From: Spirochaetia bacterium UBA5550
GTDB lineage: Bacteria; Spirochaetota; UBA4802; UBA5550
Direction: 5' to 3'
Length of the DNA stretch: 9,061 bases
Assembly (NCBI GenBank): GCA_002425885.1
Contig: DINC01000115.1
Span: forward strand, 10,728-19,788
The position numbers and the translations under genes were made by a program. Shown here in pieces: positions 1-6,342 of this stretch (position 1 is the stretch's first letter; each line of letters starts with the position of its first letter). The notes under the pieces were generated by a model that did not search any database, had not been told where the DNA came from, and saw nothing but the letters and a program-made list of their open reading frames with translations.

Positions 1-36
1 ATAGTTTGAGATTAGCTTTCAGTTCTACAACGGTCG

Positions 37-59
37 TCTCACATGCGTTCGAGATGACA
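37..59 (-). repeat. Truncated copy (one arm) of a dispersed palindromic repeat
   Basis: Read on the minus strand, these 23 bases match the left arm of the palindromic element at 6202-6224 at 21 of 23 positions; both differences are transitions (at 45 and 53). No second arm is visible within the preceding 36 bases or the following 100, so this is a single arm or a decayed copy. It lies in otherwise featureless AT-rich intergenic DNA. Confidence 0.6.
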
Positions 60-206
60 ATGGCCTAATCCATTCGTTATTTGCTATAAAAAAATATGTT
101 TAACTCATATATTGAGCACGTCTATAAAAAAGGCTCTATTAATTACGAAGACCTCTTAAAAAAATTACTAATTTTTAATAATCGATTTAAATTTACACGA
201 AATAAT

Positions 207-236
207 TTGACTATCTATGAGAAATAATGTTAAAAT
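207..236 (+). promoter_or_regulatory. Sigma70-like promoter of the acyl-CoA ligase operon
   Basis: A -35 box TTGACT (207-212) and a -10 box TAAAAT (231-236) are separated by 18 nt. Each matches the consensus at five of six positions. Transcription would begin near 243, giving a 5' leader of about 33 nt before the ATG at 276. The upstream DNA is A/T-rich. No clear operator palindrome overlaps it. Confidence 0.6.
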
Positions 237-275
237 GCTGCGTAAATACAGTACAGAAAATATGCGGGGGAGATT

Positions 276-1970
276 ATGAAAGAGAAAGATGTTTATGACT
301 CAAAGCCATGGCTCAAACATTATCCTGAAGGTATTCCGTCAAGCATCAGGTATGAAGAGATATGTCTGCATGATATGTTTGAAAGGACGGCATTACAGTA
401 TCCAGACAGAGACGCTTTAATTTTTCAGGGATACAGAATGAAATATTCAGAAGTTAGAGATAGGGTGAATGCTCTTGCCTCATTTCTTGCTGCAGCCGGT
501 ATAAAGAAGGGGGATGTTGTTGCTGTTCTCCTCCCCAACATGATTCAGACAGTTATTACTTATTACGCAGTACTTAAACTCGGCGCAATTATTCAGATGA
601 ATAATCCTCTGTATACAGACAGGGAGCTTGAATATCAGTTTAATGATTCAGGCGCGAAGATGCTCATTACTCTGGACCTCCTTGCTAACAGGATGATTGC
701 TGTCAGAAAAAATACAAAAATTGAAAGGATTATCTATACATCAATGGGGGATTATCTCCCGCCGGTGAAGAAACTGCTCATAAAACTCGTGGGGAAGAAA
801 AAAGGTCTCAGGGCGGATGTAAAACCTGCTGAGAAAGTTTACACCTGGCTTGACGCAGTGAACTTTATGAACGGTACCCCTTCTGTAAATATTTCGTTTG
901 ATGATACCGCTGTTTACCAGTACACAGGGGGAACAACAGGACAGTCCAAGGGGGCGGTTCTTACACACAGGAATCTCTGTTCCATGGTACAGATGTATGC
1001 AGCGTGGTTCCCGACATTAAATAAAGGCGATGAAGTATTGATTGCGGCAGCACCGGTTTTTCATGTGCTTGGAATGAGCGCTGCAATGAATCTGCCGGTA
1101 TTGATGGGGTGGACTGCTGTTATGGTCCCAAAGCCGCAGCCCGTTGATCTTCTTGCAGCAACAAGGAAGTACAGGCCCACAGTCTGTTCTATGGTTCCCA
1201 CAATGTATGTCGGAATGCTTCAGCACCCTGATTTGAAAAAGACCGATATGAGCTGCTACAAAGTTCTCACCTCCGGCGGCTCATCTCTCCCTGTTGAGGT
1301 GCTGAAAAAATTCAAGGAGCTTACAGGTGCGGATATAAACGAGGGATTCGGCATGACAGAGACCTCCCCGCAGACGCACCTGAATCCATTCGGCGGACTC
1401 AACAAGCCTGGGAGCATCGGCCTGCCGTATCCGGATACTGATGTTAAGATTGTTGATCTTGTTACAGGGGAAGAGCCGATGCCTGCGGGGAAAGAGGGTG
1501 AAATGATTTTCAGGGGGCCGCAGGTTACTCAGGGTTATCTCAACAAACCTGAGGAGACAGCAAAGGCTATTAAGAACGGCTGGCTCTACTCAGGCGATAT
1601 AGCTTATATGGATGATGACGGCTACTTCTTTGTTGTGGACCGCATAAAGGACCTTATTATATCAAGCGGATATAATGTATACCCCCGTGAGATTGAAGAG
1701 ATACTTTATGAACACCCGAAGATTCAGAAAGCGGCTGTTATAGGGATTCCTGATGAGAAACGCGGCGAAAAAATAAAAGTTTTTGTTGTGCCCAATGATG
1801 GTGCAGTGCTTGACGAAAAAGAGGTTATGGATTATTGTCAGGATAAGCTGGCAAAGTATAAATGGCCGGGCCTGATTGAAATACGCTCCGCTCTCCCTGA
1901 AAGCAACGTGGGGAAAATTCTGAAGAAGGAACTCCGCAGAGAGGAGGAGGAGAAACGGACAAAAGGTTGA
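276..1970 (+). CDS. fadD: Long-chain fatty acid--CoA ligase, AMP-forming (FadD-like)
   Basis: Cytoplasmic or membrane-associated ANL-superfamily enzyme that activates a carboxylic acid, probably a medium/long-chain fatty acid, to acyl-CoA through an acyl-AMP intermediate with ATP and CoA. Visible motifs: the phosphate loop YTGGTTGQSKG at residues 216-226 (the YTGG form typical of FadD rather than YTSG), NEGFGMTET at 355-363, YSGD with ribose-binding Asp441, the DRIKD hinge at 455-459 followed by SGYNVYP, and the C-terminal LPESNVGK with catalytic Lys547. At 564 aa it is full length for FadD (about 560). The N-terminus (KPWLKHYPEG) is also typical. The start follows GGGGGAG at 266-272, with a short spacer. 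It is the first gene of an operon, 4 nt ahead of the CoA-transferase/GNAT fusion. Lys547 lies in a PxxxxGK motif, the type modified by protein acetyltransferases in other bacteria. Chain-length specificity cannot be read from the sequence. Confidence 0.9.
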   Translation: MKEKDVYDSKPWLKHYPEGIPSSIRYEEICLHDMFERTALQYPDRDALIFQGYRMKYSEVRDRVNALASFLAAAGIKKGDVVAVLLPNMIQTVITYYAVLKLGAIIQMNNPLYTDRELEYQFNDSGAKMLITLDLLANRMIAVRKNTKIERIIYTSMGDYLPPVKKLLIKLVGKKKGLRADVKPAEKVYTWLDAVNFMNGTPSVNISFDDTAVYQYTGGTTGQSKGAVLTHRNLCSMVQMYAAWFPTLNKGDEVLIAAAPVFHVLGMSAAMNLPVLMGWTAVMVPKPQPVDLLAATRKYRPTVCSMVPTMYVGMLQHPDLKKTDMSCYKVLTSGGSSLPVEVLKKFKELTGADINEGFGMTETSPQTHLNPFGGLNKPGSIGLPYPDTDVKIVDLVTGEEPMPAGKEGEMIFRGPQVTQGYLNKPEETAKAIKNGWLYSGDIAYMDDDGYFFVVDRIKDLIISSGYNVYPREIEEILYEHPKIQKAAVIGIPDEKRGEKIKVFVVPNDGAVLDEKEVMDYCQDKLAKYKWPGLIEIRSALPESNVGKILKKELRREEEEKRTKG

Positions 1971-1974
1971 TATA

Positions 1975-3837
1975 ATGCCTGATTATGAAAGCAAATACAC
2001 AAGCGTAACTTCAGCTCTCGGGATGATTAAACCCGGGAACAAAATTTTCTTCAGCAGCGGGCCGGCAGTACCGGCCCTCTTTGCTTCATCTTTAACTCTT
2101 TCTGATGCGGCGAACCTGCAGGATCTTGAACTTATTCAGCTTATAACTCTCAACGAATATATTAAGTTCGACAGTGAGCATGAGTATAAATACAGGCTCA
2201 AGACTTTCAGCACAGGTGAAAGTATTAAAAAGAAAATACAGTCAGGCGAGATAGATTTTATCCCCGCGAACTTAATTGAGATCCCCTATATCTTCTCACG
2301 TAAAGCCCAGAGGATCGATGCGGCTGTTATTACAACATCACCGCCTGATGCTAAGGGATTTATGAGCCTGGGGGTTGCCGCTGATGTAGCCAAGATAGTT
2401 ATTAAACAGGCAAAGCTTGTTATTGCGGAGGTTAACCCCGGTATGCCTGTTACTTACGGCGATACTTTTATCCATGCTGACCAGGTGGACTGCATGATTA
2501 AAAGCGACCTCCCGCTCCCTGAAAGAGAGAGAAAACCTTTTGATGAGCCTCTCGGGAGAATCGGATTTCATATATCCCATCTGATTGAAAACGGTTCAAC
2601 AGTTGTGCTTCATGCAGGCCGGATTTTTGATGCCATAGCTTACTATCTTAAATCAAAGAAGGATCTGGGAATTTTTACAAACGTTATATCCGACTGGGTT
2701 ATTGACCTTATTGAGTCCGGTGCAGTTTCCCTGGAGAGGAACAGGTATAAAGGGGGGCAGGTTACGGCGAGCTACTGTTACGGCACACGGGAACTCTACC
2801 GCTATGTGTCCAATAATCCTGTTTTTGAATTCTATCCCATTGCTATTCTCGCGAACCCGATGAACATACGTAGAGTAAATAATCTTGTCAGCATAATGAA
2901 TGTTAAGCGGATAGATGTAACTGGTGAGCTTGCCATTTTCCATTCAGGCGATAATCTCCTTTCCGGTTATGAGAGTAAACTGAATTTTTCAGTCGGCGCT
3001 GCTTTTGCAAAAAACGGTAAAGCAATCATCGCACTGAACTCCATCGATCAGGATGGCAGGAGCAATATTGTCATCAGTCATGAGGATGAGGCTGACATGG
3101 CAAGGGGTACCCTGGGGGTTACACGTCACGTTGTTACAGAATATGGTGTGGCTAATCTCTTCGGAAAATCGATCAGGGAGAGGGTCATTGCAATGATAGA
3201 TATAGCTCATCCTGATCACAGGGAGGCTCTCCTTGAACAGGCAAAAAAACAGGGTTATGTGTACAGGGATCAGATTTATCACAAGGAATTTTCTGTAAAC
3301 TATCCTGAAGAACTTGAAATTGTAAAAAGTTTCGGCCCTGAACTTGATATAAAATTCCGTCCTATTAAGCCATCTGATGAAGATATGATGCGGGAGCTTT
3401 TCTACCAGTTCTCTGACGAGGCTAAGTATTTCCGTTATTTTTCACGCGTAAACACTATGCCTCATAAGAACATGCAGAAGTATGTAAGCGTGGATTATGA
3501 GAAAACTCTTTCAATTGTCGGAGTCCTTGAATACGGAATGACTCAGAAGATCATTGCAGAAGCACGGTATGCCTGGTTTGAGCATGACGGGTCATTTGAA
3601 CTTGCCTTTATAGTGAGCGAAGAATACCAGGGCAAAGGTATTGCGTCATTTCTCCTTGAGCATCTGATGCAAATCGCGGAGTCAAGGGGGGTAGATGTGA
3701 TGACAGCAAATGTGCTTTATGAAAACAGCAAGATGATAAAGGTTTTTAAGAGGAATCCACGTAAACATGCCATCTCTGTTGAAGATGGCGTAATAGTTTT
3801 CAGGTATAATCTGAAAGATGACTTAAATATTGCTTAA
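1975..3837 (+). CDS. Acetyl-CoA hydrolase/CoA-transferase-type domain fused to a GNAT acetyltransferase domain
   Basis: Residues 1 to about 430 resemble the acetyl-CoA hydrolase/transferase (4-hydroxybutyrate CoA-transferase-like) family: EVNPGMP at 152-158, DLGIFTNVISD around 231-240, TEYGVA at 388-393 followed by GKS, and IAHPDHRE. Residues about 459-615 form a GNAT domain with the acetyl-CoA pyrophosphate loop QGKGIA at 552-557 and the helix NSKMIKVF after it; the usual LGF ending is replaced by a basic RNPRK. Such fusions occur in Geobacter-like bacteria and are usually annotated as bifunctional. Two features argue against ordinary CoA-transferase chemistry: the position of the catalytic Glu in the usual LGIHTEM motif is Asn236, and the usual GxGGQ-x-DF segment is replaced by a longer stretch around 323-338 (HSGDNLLSG, then KLNF). 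The start has AAAAGG at 1961-1966, 8 nt before the ATG, and lies 4 nt after the ligase stop, suggesting translational coupling. It may be a CoA-transferase with changed chemistry, or an acyl-CoA-sensing protein acetyltransferase; domain identity is firm, activity is not. Confidence 0.85.
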   Translation: MPDYESKYTSVTSALGMIKPGNKIFFSSGPAVPALFASSLTLSDAANLQDLELIQLITLNEYIKFDSEHEYKYRLKTFSTGESIKKKIQSGEIDFIPANLIEIPYIFSRKAQRIDAAVITTSPPDAKGFMSLGVAADVAKIVIKQAKLVIAEVNPGMPVTYGDTFIHADQVDCMIKSDLPLPERERKPFDEPLGRIGFHISHLIENGSTVVLHAGRIFDAIAYYLKSKKDLGIFTNVISDWVIDLIESGAVSLERNRYKGGQVTASYCYGTRELYRYVSNNPVFEFYPIAILANPMNIRRVNNLVSIMNVKRIDVTGELAIFHSGDNLLSGYESKLNFSVGAAFAKNGKAIIALNSIDQDGRSNIVISHEDEADMARGTLGVTRHVVTEYGVANLFGKSIRERVIAMIDIAHPDHREALLEQAKKQGYVYRDQIYHKEFSVNYPEELEIVKSFGPELDIKFRPIKPSDEDMMRELFYQFSDEAKYFRYFSRVNTMPHKNMQKYVSVDYEKTLSIVGVLEYGMTQKIIAEARYAWFEHDGSFELAFIVSEEYQGKGIASFLLEHLMQIAESRGVDVMTANVLYENSKMIKVFKRNPRKHAISVEDGVIVFRYNLKDDLNIA

Positions 3838-3873
3838 AAAAATTGACTATTTCATCAAAAAAAAGCAATTTTT
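3825..3873 (+). terminator. Possible weak terminator overlapping the operon's stop codon
   Basis: ATTGCTT (3829-3835, running into the stop codon) is complementary to AAGCAAT (3863-3869). AAA at 3825-3827 can pair with TTT at 3871-3873, and a run of five T begins at 3869. The stem is AU-rich with only two G-C pairs and the loop is 27 nt, so this is much weaker than the terminator at 6030. Read-through toward the acyl-CoA dehydrogenase gene is possible. Confidence 0.25.
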
Positions 3874-3874
3874 A

Positions 3875-3903
3875 TTGACAGATAATAATTTTATTAATAT
3901 GAA
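3875..3903 (+). promoter_or_regulatory. Promoter of the acyl-CoA dehydrogenase gene
   Basis: A perfect -35 box TTGACA (3875-3880) lies 17 nt before TATGAA (3898-3903), a four-of-six match to the -10 consensus. A-tract and T-tract DNA at 3855-3874 (A8, then T5) could act as an UP element. Transcription would begin near 3910, leaving a leader of about 220 nt before the ATG at 4132. The -10 box forms the left arm of an inverted repeat described separately. Confidence 0.55.
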
Positions 3904-3913
3904 TCGTTTCATA
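3898..3913. promoter_or_regulatory. Candidate operator: inverted repeat over the -10 box
   Basis: TATGAA-TCGT-TTCATA is an inverted repeat with perfect 6-bp arms and a 4-bp centre. Its left arm is the -10 hexamer and its right arm covers the expected start of transcription, the classical place for a repressor to block RNA polymerase. The size and ATGAA/TTCAT arms suit a TetR- or GntR-type regulator of fatty acid genes, but no regulator is encoded in the window and the owner is unknown. Confidence 0.4.
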
Positions 3914-4023
3914 ATTTGGGGGAAGCTGCGTTTTTTTTAAGATAGTTTAAAGTTTTGCCGGTTATTTAATCCTGAAAGTGACTTATACATAAAAAACATC
4001 TGAACAAAATAACAGTAAATAAG

Positions 4024-4059
4024 ATTACTGGCATATATTCCTGCTTTAGAGGCAGTAAT
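4024..4059 (+). other. Possible stem-loop in the acyl-CoA dehydrogenase leader
   Basis: ATTACTG (4024-4030) and CAGTAAT (4053-4059) are perfect 7-nt inverted repeats in the predicted 5' untranslated region. Within the 22-nt loop, CTGC at 4041-4044 could instead pair with GCAG at 4052-4055, so two mutually exclusive folds exist. No known riboswitch class was recognised. It may be chance in AT-rich DNA. Confidence 0.25.
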
Positions 4060-4131
4060 ATTTCCACCAGGGGGAATGATCTTATTTTCTGCTAAAAATA
4101 TATAAAAGAATACACTTTTAAGGAGGCTTAT

Positions 4132-6003
4132 ATGCTGAATCCATTAGTTGATACGAGAGATGTTAAATTTGTTGTTTTCGAGCTTCTCGAAGTAGACAAA
4201 ATGACAAAGTATCCTGCATTTGCTGATTTCGATCATGACACATTCGATGCTACTATTGACCTTGCAGAGCAGATGGCAGTTGAAGTGTTTTATCCCACAG
4301 CAGAAGAGGGTGACAAGGTTGGAGCAAAATGGGACCCTGTAACAAAAGAAGTTAAAATTCCTGAAATTTTCAAACCTGCGCTTGACCAGTATTACGCGGC
4401 AGGTTTCATGGGACTTACAGACCATGCAGAAGACGGCGGTATGGGTATGCCGAATCTTATAGGTGCAGCTGCAAGTGAATATGTTTGCGCATCCAATTAC
4501 TGCCTCGGTATGTATCCCGGTCTTTCACATGGCTGTATGGAGATGCTCTTCACTCACGCTACTGAAGAACAGAAAAGATTGTATGGAGATAAAATCATGT
4601 CAGGTGAGTGGGGCGGAACAATGTGCCTTACAGAGCCCGATGCAGGTTCTGATGTTGGTAACCTCAAAACTAAAGCTGTAAAACAGGCTGACGGGACATA
4701 CAAAATTACAGGTCAGAAGATATTCATCTCTTCCGGTGAGAATGATTATTATAAAAACATGATACACCCGGTTCTCGCAAGGATCGAAGGTGACCCCAAA
4801 GGGACTAAAGGTATATCAATTTTCATAGTTCCTAAATACAGAGTGAATCCGGACGGATCTCTCGGCGAGTTCAATGATGTAGTCTGTACCGGTATTGAGC
4901 ACAAGATGGGTATACACGGCCAGGGCACATCACAGCTTGCTTTCGGTGATAACGGAAACTGTATAGGCTATATCATGGGGCAGGAGCGCCAGGGTATGAA
5001 GATCATGTTTCAGATGATGAACTTTGCACGTAATGGTGTTGCTGTTCAGGGCCATGGAAATGCGTCAGCAGCTTACATGCACGCAATAACTTATGCCAAG
5101 AACAGGTACCAGGGGGCTGATGTTACACAGATGCTCAACCCCGATGCACCGCTCGTAACGATTGTAAAACATCCTGACGTAAAAAGAATGCTGCTATGGA
5201 TGAAGTCTCACATTGAAGGACAGAGAATACTCTGCTACTTCCTCTTTAAAAATATCGACCTTACACATGCTTCTTCAGACGAGAATGAGAAGAAGGAAGC
5301 TCAGGGCCTTGTTGAAATTCTTACTCCTATATGTAAAGCCGGATGTACAGACAAGGGTGTTGAAATCACATCTATGGCAATGCAGACTTATGGCGGATAC
5401 GGCTATTGTAAAGATTATCCCATAGTAAGATACATGAGCGATTCCAAGATCCTTGCAATATGGGAAGGAACAAACGGTATCCAGTCTATGGACCTTACAA
5501 TGAGGAAGATCCTCATGAATAAAGACCAGTTCAACTACAAGGCAATGGTTAAGAGAATGAACGAAACTCTTGCTGCTGCAAAAGGTATTGTTGAAGACAA
5601 ATATATCGAAGTATTCGCGGAAGGCCTCAAAGAGCTTGATGAGCTTATAGAGATGCTGAAAAAACAGATGGCTGAAGGGAAATTCCTCAACCTGTTTATG
5701 CATGCTACTCCTCTCCAGGAAGCTATGTACATGATAGCTATTGCATGGACACATCTCTGGTCACTTACAAAAACTCTGCCGAAAATGAAAGAACTCGTAG
5801 GCGACGTTAAAGGCGCTGACAGAGAAAAACTCCTTGCTGATAATGATGAAGCGGCATTCTACACAGGTAAAGTTCTTGCTTCTCAATTCTATCTTGGTTC
5901 AGAGTTCCCGAAATTTTTCGGAAGGGCAAGAGCAATCAAGTTTAACGAAGGGGCACCGGTTAAGGCAAGTGATCCGGTATTCACAGGCGCACCGCTCGAG
6001 TAA
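4132..6003 (+). CDS. Large acyl-CoA dehydrogenase (about 600-aa class, DmdC/FadE-like)
   Basis: FAD-dependent enzyme that introduces an alpha,beta double bond into an acyl-CoA, the first oxidative step of beta-oxidation, passing electrons to electron transfer flavoprotein. Seen: TEPDAGSD at residues 167-174 and KITGQKIFISSGEND at 191-205 (flavin/substrate region), the QTYGGYG segment, and WEGTNGIQ at 444-451 with Glu445 as the expected catalytic base. At 623 aa it is much longer than ordinary family members (about 380 aa). The extra N-terminal segment and the C-terminal part after about residue 455 match the acyl-CoA dehydrogenase subclass with an acetyl-CoA-dehydrogenase-like C-terminal domain, which includes DmdC. 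The start follows a near-perfect AAGGAGG (4120-4126) with a 5-nt spacer, suggesting strong translation. It has its own promoter and terminator and is probably monocistronic. Oddity: the segment before the catalytic Glu reads MSDSKI where relatives usually have a form of RDxRI. The substrate cannot be assigned; the upstream ligase operon only suggests fatty or short-chain acids. Confidence 0.9.
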   Translation: MLNPLVDTRDVKFVVFELLEVDKMTKYPAFADFDHDTFDATIDLAEQMAVEVFYPTAEEGDKVGAKWDPVTKEVKIPEIFKPALDQYYAAGFMGLTDHAEDGGMGMPNLIGAAASEYVCASNYCLGMYPGLSHGCMEMLFTHATEEQKRLYGDKIMSGEWGGTMCLTEPDAGSDVGNLKTKAVKQADGTYKITGQKIFISSGENDYYKNMIHPVLARIEGDPKGTKGISIFIVPKYRVNPDGSLGEFNDVVCTGIEHKMGIHGQGTSQLAFGDNGNCIGYIMGQERQGMKIMFQMMNFARNGVAVQGHGNASAAYMHAITYAKNRYQGADVTQMLNPDAPLVTIVKHPDVKRMLLWMKSHIEGQRILCYFLFKNIDLTHASSDENEKKEAQGLVEILTPICKAGCTDKGVEITSMAMQTYGGYGYCKDYPIVRYMSDSKILAIWEGTNGIQSMDLTMRKILMNKDQFNYKAMVKRMNETLAAAKGIVEDKYIEVFAEGLKELDELIEMLKKQMAEGKFLNLFMHATPLQEAMYMIAIAWTHLWSLTKTLPKMKELVGDVKGADREKLLADNDEAAFYTGKVLASQFYLGSEFPKFFGRARAIKFNEGAPVKASDPVFTGAPLE

Positions 6004-6029
6004 AATCAGAAATATCCGCATAACAGAAA

Positions 6030-6061
6030 GGGGATGCCGGGAGGTATCCCCTTTTTTTTTT
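6030..6061 (+). terminator. Rho-independent terminator of the acyl-CoA dehydrogenase gene
   Basis: GGGGATGCC (6030-6038) pairs with GGTATCCCC (6043-6051), a 9-bp stem with one G-U pair and a 4-nt loop, followed directly by ten T (6052-6061). It starts 27 nt after the stop codon. Confidence 0.95.
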
Positions 6062-6122
6062 GCTACAGAGAGTAAATTTTATTTGCTTTTTATGAGCAAA
6101 TGCTCGATTTTTTTATAAACTT

Positions 6123-6150
6123 TTGTTATGTTAGTATAGTGACTTATAGT
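6123..6150 (+). promoter_or_regulatory. Candidate promoter of the SDR gene
   Basis: TTGTTA (6123-6128, four of six) and TATAGT (6145-6150, five of six) are spaced by 16 nt. Transcription would begin near 6157, placing the palindromic repeat at 6201-6285 inside the 5' leader. Other -10-like boxes nearby (TATAGT 6135-6140, TATACT 6169-6174) have poorer partners. Confidence 0.35.
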
Positions 6151-6200
6151 ACAGGGATATTTTCAGGGTATACTATAGCAATTAACGAATTAGTTAGTTC

Positions 6201-6285
6201 CTGTCATTTCGAACGTATGTGAGAAATCTAAAAATAATCATAAAAAACAGATTTCTCAGTCGCTGTCGCTTCTTCGAAATGACAG
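6201..6285. repeat. Palindromic dispersed repeat (MITE/REP-like)
   Basis: The left arm (6201-6229) and right arm (6249-6285) share, in inverted orientation, an identical 13-nt outer block, CTGTCATTTCGAA, and an identical 9-nt inner block, GAGAAATCT. Between the blocks the arms differ: 7 nt on the left, 15 nt on the right. A 19-nt A-rich loop joins them. One arm is found again at 37-59. No transposase and no clear target duplication flank it. As RNA it could form a large hairpin, but no T-tract follows, so it is not an obvious terminator. Similar TCATTTCGA...AGAAATCT repeats are common between genes in several bacterial phyla. Confidence 0.8.
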
Positions 6286-6342
6286 ATCCGGATTATTCCA
6301 AACGTTAACCGCTATAAATCTAAAAATCAGAAAGGGGGGAGT

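Larger units (their letters stand above)
6004..6342. other. Intergenic region between the acyl-CoA dehydrogenase and SDR genes
   Basis: This 339-nt stretch has no credible gene. In order it holds the intrinsic terminator of the upstream gene, a small AT-rich inverted repeat (ATTTGCT 6081-6087 / AGCAAAT 6095-6101) followed by seven T, a candidate promoter, a palindromic dispersed repeat, and the SDR ribosome binding site AAAGGGGGGAG at 6331-6341. Forward reading frames entering from the dehydrogenase gene here are out-of-frame shadows. Confidence 0.7.

Noticed and set aside
1..206. Remnant of a gene at the left edge
   Set aside because: The stretch is AT-rich with frequent stops in all frames and no recognisable protein fragment; only the repeat arm is supportable.
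2338..3282. Three minus-strand open frames of 80-97 codons opposite the CoA-transferase/GNAT gene
   Set aside because: They are antisense to a gene with clear conserved motifs in the forward frame, show no domains, and look like by-products of codon bias.
4076..4105. Possible 9-codon leader peptide (MILFSAKNI) upstream of the acyl-CoA dehydrogenase
   Set aside because: GGGGGA is immediately against the ATG with almost no spacer, there is no run of regulatory codons and no attenuator-like terminator follows.
5275..5754. Minus-strand open frame of 159 codons inside the acyl-CoA dehydrogenase gene
   Set aside because: It lies wholly opposite a strongly supported gene, has no ribosome binding site context or recognisable domain, and its Cys/His/Phe/Ser-rich translation is typical of an antisense shadow.
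6081..6114. AT-rich hairpin followed by seven T, as a second terminator
   Set aside because: A strong terminator lies 20 nt upstream, the alternative stems are short and compete with each other, and the T-run is offset from the stem; likely chance in AT-rich DNA.
5834..6118. Forward 94-codon frame spanning the end of the acyl-CoA dehydrogenase gene
   Set aside because: It starts inside the dehydrogenase in another frame, runs through the intrinsic terminator, and encodes nothing recognisable.
6201..6285. Reading the palindrome as a terminator or as a CRISPR-like unit
   Set aside because: No T-tract follows either side, and there are only two inverted arms with a short A-rich loop, not regularly spaced direct repeats.
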